Of a stretch of 64,000 bases of DNA, positions 26,601 to 33,505 are shown one piece after another. The translations under genes and the position numbers were made by a program. Positions within the stretch are counted from its first letter, which is position 1, and each line of letters starts with the position of its first letter. This stretch comes from Paenibacillus dokdonensis (GTDB taxonomy: Bacteria > Bacillota > Bacilli > Paenibacillales > Paenibacillaceae): assembly GCF_004916975.1 (NCBI RefSeq), contig NZ_STGQ01000002.1, forward strand, positions 576,001-640,000. The letters run 5' to 3'. Below the pieces are notes generated by a model. It saw only the letters and a list, made by a program, of their open reading frames with translations, made no database searches and had not been told where the DNA came from.

Positions 26601-26818
26601 CGCTTCAAGAAGGCCAGTACAGCCGTCCACGCCTGCTTCGGCACATAAGGTGCATGCAGCATCACCAGTGTACCTCCCGCAAGCTCGTTCAGCGCAGACT
26701 CAAGTCCATCAGCATCTGCCACTTGACCCGCTTCCTGCAGCATGTGAAGCTCCTGCTCTCCCGGCCGTCCTCCCTCATACGGAAAAGATTTATCATAAAA
26801 TATCAACATATCGCTCAA
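23666..26818 (-). CDS. Large clan GH-A glycoside hydrolase, multidomain, substrate unknown
   Basis: 1050 residues, no signal peptide. The start is TTG with AAAGGAG upstream. An N-terminal glutamine-amidotransferase-like (ThuA/trimerisation type) domain (about 1-230) and an Ig-like linker (about 235-340) precede a TIM barrel (about 355-720). The barrel has the clan GH-A pair: acid/base Glu in VDWDLINEPSMFD (E498) and nucleophile in NLIQETGIMYVE (E664). A second Rossmann-like domain follows (about 755-900: VVAIFPYSNDFSN, LILLPSAHNIADEAFERLL) and a beta-sandwich tail. The layout recalls GH42/GH5-type enzymes with duplicated trimerisation folds, but I cannot assign a family. Sitting between GH38 and GH125 genes, it could be the beta-mannosidase that finishes N-glycan core breakdown; this is inference. 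Confidence 0.8.
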   Translation of the reverse strand: MSDMLIFYDKSFPYEGGRPGEQELHMLQEAGQVADADGLESALNELAGGTLVMLHAPYVPKQAWTAVLAFLKRGGNLVSLGGAPFKRPVRKSEGKWKVEAEQTAYHQQLHIHEALRVESDPVKLLNADTLNPLFEGHEALFEVADTWNLVPHVTKNVELPHQMGSAGSMDTQISAVLKGISAEGREVAAPAVLWENSRGPFAGGRWLFVNQNVSKHFWEQGGAEALLEWAAYCSHGVTEWSLKPGYAAYLPGERAVLTLQAQDLGRDVGEQLTEWNFSITVHHQDEQDPVFATEVSIQAGHELEILRIPVPVDIKPGMYRVECRAESEHGETRLLKQGYWGHDADLLSEGAPITCGRDYFIKDGRPLPVVGMTYMTSDVARKFLFLPNTAVWDRDMAQMAHAGINWIRTGIWTAYRNIMQSDGHASEEVLRSIDAFLLTAKKHGLQVTFTFFSFTPEAWEGLNPYLDPRSLEAQKRFIRSITLRHKATSNVDWDLINEPSMFDPERIFSDGPRSARDPFEKAAFVEWLKNRHGDISALQERWNMTPEQLPNFTAAVPPEASEINFDIQDIHSGKKGTRWLDYVLFSMDMHNRWASELTGAIKRDNADQLVTVGQDEALGASRPSPFFYGEAVDYTTVHSWWLNDQLVWDGIFAKTVDKPNLIQETGIMYVETPDGRAKRSEKELRSILERKYAYAFSTGGAGAIHWIWNTNFYMDNANESHIGALRADGTEKPEADVSYDFGSFIGKTRDLFVERQLEDVVAIFPYSNDFSNRKLAFEATTRLTRILSYELKVPFRAVGEYQIDDLRQDAPPKLILLPSAHNIADEAFERLLDYIKESGSTLLVTGPIGLDAYWHPTSRLQEELGQFENGTRMLSNVLREEVLELDGKQLPVSFGSRKIAQLLKEIPGEQGGVNGAAQTANTEPTKLIKMSIGNGQMFFCPLPVEMNDREETVTELYRYILAEAGYKPEIKWLSGEVSGIYGRKLLYKEGALYVFVSEQAMNTPVAVKDEATGKTYAFELEKERSVLFAVDGHGELLSVYRPHEVSVEVR

Positions 26819-26852
26819 GAATGTTCGCTCCTTTCGCTCCCATGGATCAGCG

Positions 26853-28139
26853 TTACAGCTTTATTTTTCCTTCTTCAATAAGTCCCCAGATCAGTTCAGC
26901 GAAGATGCTGTTAGCCCATGCAAACCAAGGGCGCGTAAACTGTGATGGATCATCCACATGGAATCCCTCATGCATAAAGCCAGTATCGGCATCTGTACGC
27001 AGAATGGTATCTACGATTTCCTGCACCTCGGCTGCATCTATAGATGTCAGCGCCTGCATAGCCAGACTGATGTGCCAAATATAGCGGTCAGGCGTATGCG
27101 GGCTGCCGATGCCTTTGGCGACTGTGCCTTCATAATAATAAGGATTCTCTTCACTCAGGATGAAACGTCTGGTATTCTGGTACACCGGATCATTTTTGTC
27201 CGCATAGCCGATATACGGAATGGACAGCAGGCTTGGTACATTGGCATCATCCATCAGATTGTGATTGCCGAAGCCGTCAGTTTCATAAGCATAGATTTTG
27301 CCGTACTTTGGATGGCGGTAAGTGCCATATGTTTGGATGCCAAAGTCGATTTCTTCCTTCAGCACAGCTGCTGCTTCTTCCCAGTCCTCATCTTTGTAAA
27401 TTTCCCGGGCAATTTCCTCCATATAACCAAGAACGACAACAGCAAACATATTGGAAGGAACCAGATAGCCAAATGTGCAGGCATCATCGCTTGGGCGGAA
27501 GCCCGACCAGGTCATTCCGGTATAGTTTACCGGCATCCCTTTGCGGTTGTTACGGAGCGTGTCCGATTTCGGTCCTTGTGTACGCGCAAATAAATATTGG
27601 GAATCTTCAAAGTGATTTTGTTCTGTTTTCCAAAGCTCGATGATCGACTTCGCAGCCTTTCTGTATTTGGCGTCGAAAATATCCGTGTTGCCCGTCGCCT
27701 TCCAGTAAAGGTAGCTTAGCTGTATCGGGTAGCAAAGTGAATCAATCTCATATTTGCGTTCCCAAATCCAAGGGCCCATCTCCGTCAAATCCTGATCCCA
27801 GCTTTTATAGTTCGGTTGTTCGTTGAACGCATTCGCATAAGGATCAATTAGGATGCATTCCACCTGACGGCTTACCAGTCCGCCAATCAGACGCTGCAAA
27901 TCCTTGTCTTCTTTAGCAAACGGCAGGTACTGACGCACCTGGGCACTGGAATCACGCAGCCACATTGCCGGAATATCGCCGGTAAATACAAAAGTCGTGC
28001 CATCGTCAAGCAGACGAGTGGTGGTTTCCAGCGTGTTCGGATAGCATTGACGGAACATCTTTGCCAGTTTTTCGTTTTGCAGCGTTTCGTCTGCTTTCTT
28101 CATCGCCTTTTGAATGGCAGCTGGTAATACAGTTGTCAT
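26853..28139 (-). CDS. GH125 exo-alpha-1,6-mannosidase
   Basis: 428 residues from the ATG at 28139, which has GAGAGGAAG nine bases upstream; an upstream in-frame start at 28190 is rejected. The (alpha/alpha)6 GH125 family motifs are clear: TGDIPAMWLRDSSAQ (about 53-67), ERKYEIDSLCYPIQL, GMTWSGFRPSDDACTFGY and EENPYYYEGTVAKGIGSPHT. No signal peptide, so it acts in the cytosol. Known members from Streptococcus and Clostridium remove alpha-1,6-linked mannose from high-mannose N-glycans and are encoded beside GH38, as here. A near-perfect Noc-binding sequence lies inside the gene (27400-27413). Confidence 0.93.
   Translation of the reverse strand: MTTVLPAAIQKAMKKADETLQNEKLAKMFRQCYPNTLETTTRLLDDGTTFVFTGDIPAMWLRDSSAQVRQYLPFAKEDKDLQRLIGGLVSRQVECILIDPYANAFNEQPNYKSWDQDLTEMGPWIWERKYEIDSLCYPIQLSYLYWKATGNTDIFDAKYRKAAKSIIELWKTEQNHFEDSQYLFARTQGPKSDTLRNNRKGMPVNYTGMTWSGFRPSDDACTFGYLVPSNMFAVVVLGYMEEIAREIYKDEDWEEAAAVLKEEIDFGIQTYGTYRHPKYGKIYAYETDGFGNHNLMDDANVPSLLSIPYIGYADKNDPVYQNTRRFILSEENPYYYEGTVAKGIGSPHTPDRYIWHISLAMQALTSIDAAEVQEIVDTILRTDADTGFMHEGFHVDDPSQFTRPWFAWANSIFAELIWGLIEEGKIKL
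27400..27413. promoter_or_regulatory. Candidate Noc-binding site (NBS)
   Basis: ATTTCCCGGGCAAT matches 13 of 14 bases of the Bacillus Noc site ATTTCCCGGGAAAT. Noc is encoded in this window. The site is inside a coding gene, as many Bacillus sites are. A single match can arise by chance from codon content. Confidence 0.4.
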
Positions 28140-28196
28140 AGTGAGTAACTTCCTCTCTTGTATTAAAACATATAATGAGTGCTTGGACATGAATAG

Positions 28197-28234
28197 AAAG
28201 ACCTGGCAAGCGCATGTGTGCCGTCCAGGTCTTT
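28197..28234 (-). terminator. Terminator of the sugar-binding lipoprotein gene
   Basis: 10-bp stem (28197-28206 with 28225-28234, arms AAAGACCTGG/CCAGGTCTTT) with an 18-base loop, 42 bases past the stop. Only TCTATT follows, so read-through into GH125 is possible. Confidence 0.65.
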
Positions 28235-28275
28235 TCTTTGTTGTACTGCTCTTCTGAAATTACGAAAGGGTCAAA

Positions 28276-29748
28276 CTATTTCTTTTGCGCCGCTCTCCAC
28301 TCGTCCACTTGCTTTTGAACTTCAGCCATAACGGTATCAAGTCCTGCAGCTTTGAACTTCTGGTCAGCTTTAGCGATGTAATCCTTCGGATCCACTGTAC
28401 CTGTCATCAGAGCAGGCATGTATTCATCCGATACGTTTTTAAGGGCTGCCATTTCAGTTTGCACTTTAGATGGATCGAAGTGGAAACCAAGCAGCGGACT
28501 GCTGTTTGCATCGGTATTAAATTTCTTGAACTGTTCCCATTTATCCTTCGGATCATTGTCATACAGGTTCAGAATGAACTCGTTGCCAAGAGCAAAGGAA
28601 GGCATGTCATAGTCTTTTGAAGCTGGCAGGTCTGTAACGGTTCCGTCAGCATTTTTCTTGTAGTGTGTTCCTTCGATACCCATATCCACCAGGTTGCGGA
28701 GATAAGGATCGGTGTTAAGCAGGTTCAGGAATTCCATCGCCTTCTCTGGATTTTCGGAAGTGCTGGAGATTGCCATCATCGAGCCGAGAACAGATGTGTT
28801 CGTTGCAATTGCATCACCAGCAGGCTTGGATTCTACATCATAACCCATGCTGCGGGACCAAGTCAGATCTGCGTATGGCTGGCTGTCAGCCATATCCACG
28901 AGCCATTTTCCGTTTTTCTGATAATCGGAGTTGGTTGATGTTGCAATATCAGCTGGAAGATATCCTGCCTTGTAATATTTATGCAATGTTTCGAATGTCT
29001 TCATTGTATCAGGTTGATCCAGGAAATTCACGACTTTATAATCGGTTGAATTAAATGGTACCGCCATTGGCAATTTCTCAGTAATGAAGTCATAGGCCAG
29101 ATAAGGAGATGTATTCTTGTCTCCCCATAGTGGAGCGTAGCCTTCTTTTTCTTTGAATGTTTTCAAAATTGGCTCAAGGCTTTCCAGCGAGTTCACGTTG
29201 GAGATGTCTAGCCCGTCTTTTTCCACCAACTGCTTGTTGAAGCGGAATACTCTTTGTGTTGCTACTTCTTTATTGGTAGGGATACCATAAATTTTACCGT
29301 CTACCTTCGCGCCTTCAATAAACTTCGGATCGAGCGCTTTCACAATTCCTTGTCCTTTGCTATCCAGCAGATCGTCAATCGCTACAAATGCGCCTTTGGC
29401 AACATTCTGCAGATAGTCATTCGCCCAAGAAGATGTAAATGCGATATCGTAAGGCTCACCAGAAGCGGTGATTACCTGCATTTTTTTGCTGTAATCGCCG
29501 AAGCCGATCATTTTAAGGTCAACGGTTGCGTTAATTTTCTCTTTGGTGTATTCGTTGATCTTTTCAACAACCTTATCTGTATCCTTTTGCGGATCGCCAA
29601 TTTGATACCAAACCAGTTGATAAGGCTTTTCTTTCTTGTCGCTACCGCTTGCGCTGGATCCTTCATCTTTGGAGCCGCCGCATCCGGCGAGTACAACTGA
29701 AAATACAGTGACCAAGCTGACCATGGTAGCCAATTTCTTTTTCCACAT
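28276..29748 (-). CDS. Sugar ABC transporter substrate-binding lipoprotein (LplA-like)
   Basis: 490 residues. Signal peptide with lipobox VLAGC, then a Gly/Ser/Asp linker and a family 1 extracellular solute-binding fold (YQLVWYQIGDPQKDTDKVVEKI). The sequence resembles B. subtilis LplA and the large Paenibacillus family that pairs with LplB/YtcP permeases. It lies downstream of the two permease genes in the same direction, with 118 bases and two small hairpins in between, and upstream of GH125. It probably captures a mannose-rich oligosaccharide for import; the ligand is inferred from the neighbours only. No ATPase gene is present, as is usual for this class, which shares MsmX-type ATPases. 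Confidence 0.9.
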   Translation of the reverse strand: MWKKKLATMVSLVTVFSVVLAGCGGSKDEGSSASGSDKKEKPYQLVWYQIGDPQKDTDKVVEKINEYTKEKINATVDLKMIGFGDYSKKMQVITASGEPYDIAFTSSWANDYLQNVAKGAFVAIDDLLDSKGQGIVKALDPKFIEGAKVDGKIYGIPTNKEVATQRVFRFNKQLVEKDGLDISNVNSLESLEPILKTFKEKEGYAPLWGDKNTSPYLAYDFITEKLPMAVPFNSTDYKVVNFLDQPDTMKTFETLHKYYKAGYLPADIATSTNSDYQKNGKWLVDMADSQPYADLTWSRSMGYDVESKPAGDAIATNTSVLGSMMAISSTSENPEKAMEFLNLLNTDPYLRNLVDMGIEGTHYKKNADGTVTDLPASKDYDMPSFALGNEFILNLYDNDPKDKWEQFKKFNTDANSSPLLGFHFDPSKVQTEMAALKNVSDEYMPALMTGTVDPKDYIAKADQKFKAAGLDTVMAEVQKQVDEWRAAQKK

Positions 29749-29841
29749 GTGAAAATCCCCCTTCGTTGATCTTTCTCAATTTACTGCTTACGCTGTGGAA
29801 CTAAATTGCTATTTTCAATTTACCGGTAATGGGTTGACTCA

Positions 29842-29872
29842 CGAGCAGGCGCTCGGGCTGATAAATCAGCCC
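29842..29872 (-). repeat. Two adjacent hairpins at the permease/binding-protein boundary
   Basis: GGGCTGAT/ATCAGCCC (29855-29872) overlaps the permease stop codon, and CGAGC/GCTCG (29842-29855) abuts it. No T run follows either, so they are more likely mRNA-processing or stability elements than terminators. Confidence 0.45.
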
Positions 29873-30777
29873 TTCACCGCACCTACTGTAAGACCGGAAA
29901 TGAAAAACCTTTGGAAGAATGGATAGGCCAGTACGATTGGCACAGTTGCCAAAACGACCATCGCCATTCGCGCAGAATCCTGAGGCAAAGAGCTAAGTAG
30001 AGCCATACCTTGACCCGAGCTGCTCATTGCAGAGTTCGTTACCAGGAACTGCATGCTGTTCTCGATACGCATAAGGAGTGCTTGCAATGGTACCAGATTT
30101 GGGCTGTCAATGTACAGCAGGGCATTAAACCAGTCATTCCAGTAGCCCAGTGTACTGAACAAGCCAATCGTAGCCAGACCGGGAAGCGAAATCGGAAGCA
30201 CAACGCTGTAGAATACGCGCAGCTCACCGGCTCCGTCGATCTTGCCCGCTTCAATGATGGCATCCGGTACTGTCGTCCGGTAGAATGTCCTCATAATCAT
30301 AATGTAGAAGGCGTTTACCGCTAGCGGCAGTATGAGTGCCCAGAGCGTGTCCTTCAAATGAAGCATACGGGTGTTAATGATATAAGATGGCACCATGCCT
30401 CCGTTAAAGAGCATCGTGAAAATCGCAATAAACGAAAAGAAGTTACGATATTTGAAACTGGAACGGGAAATTGCGTATGCAAAGTGCGAAATCAGAATCA
30501 GTGATAGCACCGCACCTGCCACGGTAACCAATACGGTAATCCCAAAAGATCGCAGCAGCTGGTCACCCGTCTTGAAAATATACTTGTAAGCCTCAACGCT
30601 CCACTCTTTCGGAATAATACGGTATCCATCCGTTGCCAGCGCCTTCTCATTCGTAAACGAGATAATAACGACGAACAGGAATGGAAATACGCAAGCGATT
30701 GAGAAAACAGATGCAATCACATTCAAAACCGTGTTAGACAGCCGTGAAGGCTGATTTAAAGTTCTTGTCTTGGCCAA
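29866..30777 (-). CDS. Sugar ABC transporter permease (LplC/YtcP-like)
   Basis: 303 residues, six membrane segments, CUT1-type permease with EAA loop (DAIIEAGKIDGAGELRVFYSVVLPISLPGLATI). It ends AVKG at the C-terminus, as typical for the LplC/YtcP group. It follows the LplB-like gene by 21 bases and forms the membrane channel with it. Confidence 0.94.
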   Translation of the reverse strand: MAKTRTLNQPSRLSNTVLNVIASVFSIACVFPFLFVVIISFTNEKALATDGYRIIPKEWSVEAYKYIFKTGDQLLRSFGITVLVTVAGAVLSLILISHFAYAISRSSFKYRNFFSFIAIFTMLFNGGMVPSYIINTRMLHLKDTLWALILPLAVNAFYIMIMRTFYRTTVPDAIIEAGKIDGAGELRVFYSVVLPISLPGLATIGLFSTLGYWNDWFNALLYIDSPNLVPLQALLMRIENSMQFLVTNSAMSSSGQGMALLSSLPQDSARMAMVVLATVPIVLAYPFFQRFFISGLTVGAVKG

Positions 30778-30798
30778 AGCCTTTACCCCCTTTCTGGA

Positions 30799-31737
30799 TT
30801 AGAACAATGCGCTGTCCTTGTCGATCTTCCGAACGATCAGGTTGGCAGCCATGACCAGAATAAATCCGACCAGCGACTGGTATAATCCGGCGGCGGTACT
30901 CATGCCAATTTCGCCCGTTGCTGTGAGACCGCGGTATACGTAAGTATCGATCGTGTTGGTTACCGCATAAAGTGCTCCCGAATCGCGCGGTAGCTGGAAG
31001 AACAGACCGAAGTCAGAGTAGAAAATGCGTCCCACATTCAGCAGCGTGAGCGTGATAATCAGCGGCTGGATGGATGGAAGTGTAATGCTCTTGAACTGCT
31101 GCCATTTGCTTGCTCCGTCAATCATGGCCGCTTCGTAATACGAACGGTCAATGCCGACGATCGCCGCCAGATACATGACACTTGTATATCCGAGCTCTTT
31201 CCATACATTCATGACAATCAGAATGACTGGCCAATAGGTTTTGTCCGAATACCATGAGATTGGGTGCAGCCCGACACCAGTGAGAATCTGGTTCAGAACC
31301 CCCTTGTCTTCACTCAGGAAAGCGAATGCGAAATAACCAATAATGACCCATGACAAAAAGTGTGGCAGAAACATCCCCGTCTGATACACTTTTGCGAGTT
31401 TTTTATTTACAATTTCACTCAATACAACTGCCATTGCCACTGAACAGATCAGGCCCAGAATAATAAAGGCCAAATTATAAAGCAGCGTATTCCTAGTTAT
31501 GATGTAAGCGTCTTGGGTAGCGAACAAAAACTTAAAGTTCTTGAATCCGACCCAGTCGCTATGAAACAAGCTTGCCCAAAATCCGTCCCTGGAATAGCGA
31601 TAGCTTTTAAAAGCTATAATCGTACCCACCATAGGCAAATAGGAAAATAGCAGGAACCAAATGGTTGCCGGCAAGACCATCAACAAAAACCACTTGTTCC
31701 GGCTGATGTTTTTTAGCATGTTGGCAAAGCCTTTCAT
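30799..31737 (-). CDS. Sugar ABC transporter permease (LplB-like)
   Basis: 312 residues from the ATG at 31737 (GGGAGGGA upstream); an in-frame start at 31761 lacks an SD. Six membrane segments with EAA loop (YYEAAMIDGASKWQQFKSITLPSIQPLII). First gene of the importer; its promoter region carries a near-consensus cre box. It probably depends on the YesM/YesN pair encoded just upstream. Confidence 0.94.
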   Translation of the reverse strand: MKGFANMLKNISRNKWFLLMVLPATIWFLLFSYLPMVGTIIAFKSYRYSRDGFWASLFHSDWVGFKNFKFLFATQDAYIITRNTLLYNLAFIILGLICSVAMAVVLSEIVNKKLAKVYQTGMFLPHFLSWVIIGYFAFAFLSEDKGVLNQILTGVGLHPISWYSDKTYWPVILIVMNVWKELGYTSVMYLAAIVGIDRSYYEAAMIDGASKWQQFKSITLPSIQPLIITLTLLNVGRIFYSDFGLFFQLPRDSGALYAVTNTIDTYVYRGLTATGEIGMSTAAGLYQSLVGFILVMAANLIVRKIDKDSALF

Positions 31738-31763
31738 GTTCGTCCCTCCCCCTCTGTACATTC

Positions 31764-31786
31764 AGTATAATTTGAAAGCGTTTTCC
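31764..31786 (-). promoter_or_regulatory. cre box (CcpA site) in the promoter of the sugar importer
   Basis: On the minus strand GGAAAACGCTTTCA (31786-31773) matches 13 of 14 positions of the cre consensus TGWAANCGNTNWCA or its symmetric forms. It lies directly upstream of a -10-like TATACT (31769-31764), where bound CcpA would block RNA polymerase. The -35 box is poor, as expected of an activator-dependent promoter. Confidence 0.65.
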
Positions 31787-31902
31787 GAAAAAGTTGAAAT
31801 ACTATAGAATTGATGGACAAACTAAATACAAAATAAGTCCATAGGCATAGATCGCTACAAAATTAGCTGTAAATGTAAGCCTTTGCCCCTAAAAACAAAA
31901 AA

Positions 31903-31930
31903 CTGATGCGATCCGATTGGATCACACCAG
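31903..31930 (-). terminator. Terminator of the two-component regulator operon
   Basis: 12-bp stem with two mismatches or G-U pairs (31903-31914 with 31919-31930) followed on the minus strand by a T-rich tract (TTTTTTG). The stop codon of the regulator lies inside the right arm. Confidence 0.8.
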
Positions 31931-33505
31931 CCCTTTGAATTCCGCAGGCGAGACGCCGACGTATTTTTTAAACTGTCTGAAAAAATAACTGTTATCCAGA
32001 TACCCCGTCATTCGCGCCACTTCCTGAACCTTCAGGTTTGAGCGCTTCAGAAGCTCCTTGGCCTTCTCAATACGGTAGGAGTTTACATAATCGGAGAGCG
32101 ACTTTCCCGTTTCGCGGTGGAACAGTTGTCCCAGATAAACCGCATTAATATTGTATTCCTGTCCGAGCAGCTTCAGCGACAGCTCGTCCGCATAATGCTC
32201 ATGGATTTGTGTCAGTACCTGCTTCACCACCGGACTCAGCGATTGCTGACCCTGCAGATATGCCATAACATTCTCGGCTGCTAGCATAACTTGTTTCTTT
32301 AATTCGCCCATGGTCAGAGAACTGAATACGCCTGCAAAAATGCTCTTATACCCCTCAGCTTCCTCCGGATCAGGAAGATTCGCTTCCTTAATGGCCTGTT
32401 TGAACCAGATAATCATTTCAACAACTCGGTTCTGAACCTGGTACGGCGTAATTCCTTCCGTACTGGATAGCTGGTCTAGATCGTTCTCAATCCGCTGCAG
32501 CAGTTCCTCCTGTTGAAGGGATAGAAGCAGCCTGGAATACTCACCCCAATCCGGCACATGGATACTGCTACCGGATTGGTTTTTCAACTCCTCTACCCGC
32601 TTATTCGTCAGAATCAGATGATGCGGGCTGATCAGAAAAAATTGCTGTACTCTCTTGGCATCCCGATAGCTTTCCGCCGCCCCGTCAAGACCGCTCTGCA
32701 GCTCGCCCATCGATACCAACAGCTCAAACGGATAAATAATGCGCAGCTGATCCATCAGCTGGTTGAATGCAGCTTCCACGGTATCTTGATCTTCACTGCT
32801 GCCGTATCCAAACACAACGACAATATCGCTGTCCCAATCCACAAAGCAAATTCCTGGCGCCAGCTCATCATGCTCCGTCATTGATCGTACCCGCTGATAC
32901 ACCTGCTCCAGCTTTTCGTTGCGGTATAGAATCAAGTCTTCATGCTGTGGGCTCGGGGGAATCATCGGTTTAATCACAGCGGTTTCATAACATTCATGCG
33001 GGATCTCTAAGCTTAACAGCTGGCCCCGTTCGAGCAGCTCATCATGCTCAATTTGTCCACTCACCCACCGGTTCAGGATATTGCTCCGTAAAATGTCCAT
33101 ATCTTGATGGGCCATGGTCTGCGCTTGAGTGCTCTGGATTTTATCCACTGTGCTTTTCAATGTCTGCTTCAGTTCTTCCACATTGATCGGTTTGAGCAGA
33201 TAATTTTCAATCCCGTATTTCATGCCCTCTTTAACATAGTTGAATTCGTTGTAACCACTGAGGATGATTATTTTCAAATCGGGAAACAAGGCTCTTGCTT
33301 CCCGAATCAACTCCAGCCCCGTCATCTCCGGCATCGTGATGTCCGTAATCAAGATATCCGCCGGATGCTCCTGCAGCGAAGCGAGCGCTTCCTTACCATT
33401 TTCTGCACTTCCAATAATCTCGAGTTGATAATCGGACCAGTCCAAGATGGAATAAAGTCCTTCTACAATAAACGGCTCATCATCCACCAGAAACACTTTA
33501 TACAT
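31922..33505 (-). CDS. AraC-type response regulator (YesN-like)
   Basis: 527 residues from the ATG at 33505, with AGGAGGAAC upstream. N-terminal receiver (about 1-122) with VDDE at 8-10, phospho-acceptor D55 in ILITDITMPE and conserved Lys in YLLKPI. A long middle region follows, and a C-terminal AraC-family double helix-turn-helix (about 425-527: LSLKLLGQEYNINAVYLGQL and VQEVARMTGYLDNSYFFRQF). It overlaps the kinase gene by eight bases. Regulators of this type activate adjacent sugar-uptake operons, so its likely target is the LplB-like promoter at about 31.77 kb. Confidence 0.94.
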   Translation of the reverse strand: MYKVFLVDDEPFIVEGLYSILDWSDYQLEIIGSAENGKEALASLQEHPADILITDITMPEMTGLELIREARALFPDLKIIILSGYNEFNYVKEGMKYGIENYLLKPINVEELKQTLKSTVDKIQSTQAQTMAHQDMDILRSNILNRWVSGQIEHDELLERGQLLSLEIPHECYETAVIKPMIPPSPQHEDLILYRNEKLEQVYQRVRSMTEHDELAPGICFVDWDSDIVVVFGYGSSEDQDTVEAAFNQLMDQLRIIYPFELLVSMGELQSGLDGAAESYRDAKRVQQFFLISPHHLILTNKRVEELKNQSGSSIHVPDWGEYSRLLLSLQQEELLQRIENDLDQLSSTEGITPYQVQNRVVEMIIWFKQAIKEANLPDPEEAEGYKSIFAGVFSSLTMGELKKQVMLAAENVMAYLQGQQSLSPVVKQVLTQIHEHYADELSLKLLGQEYNINAVYLGQLFHRETGKSLSDYVNSYRIEKAKELLKRSNLKVQEVARMTGYLDNSYFFRQFKKYVGVSPAEFKGLV

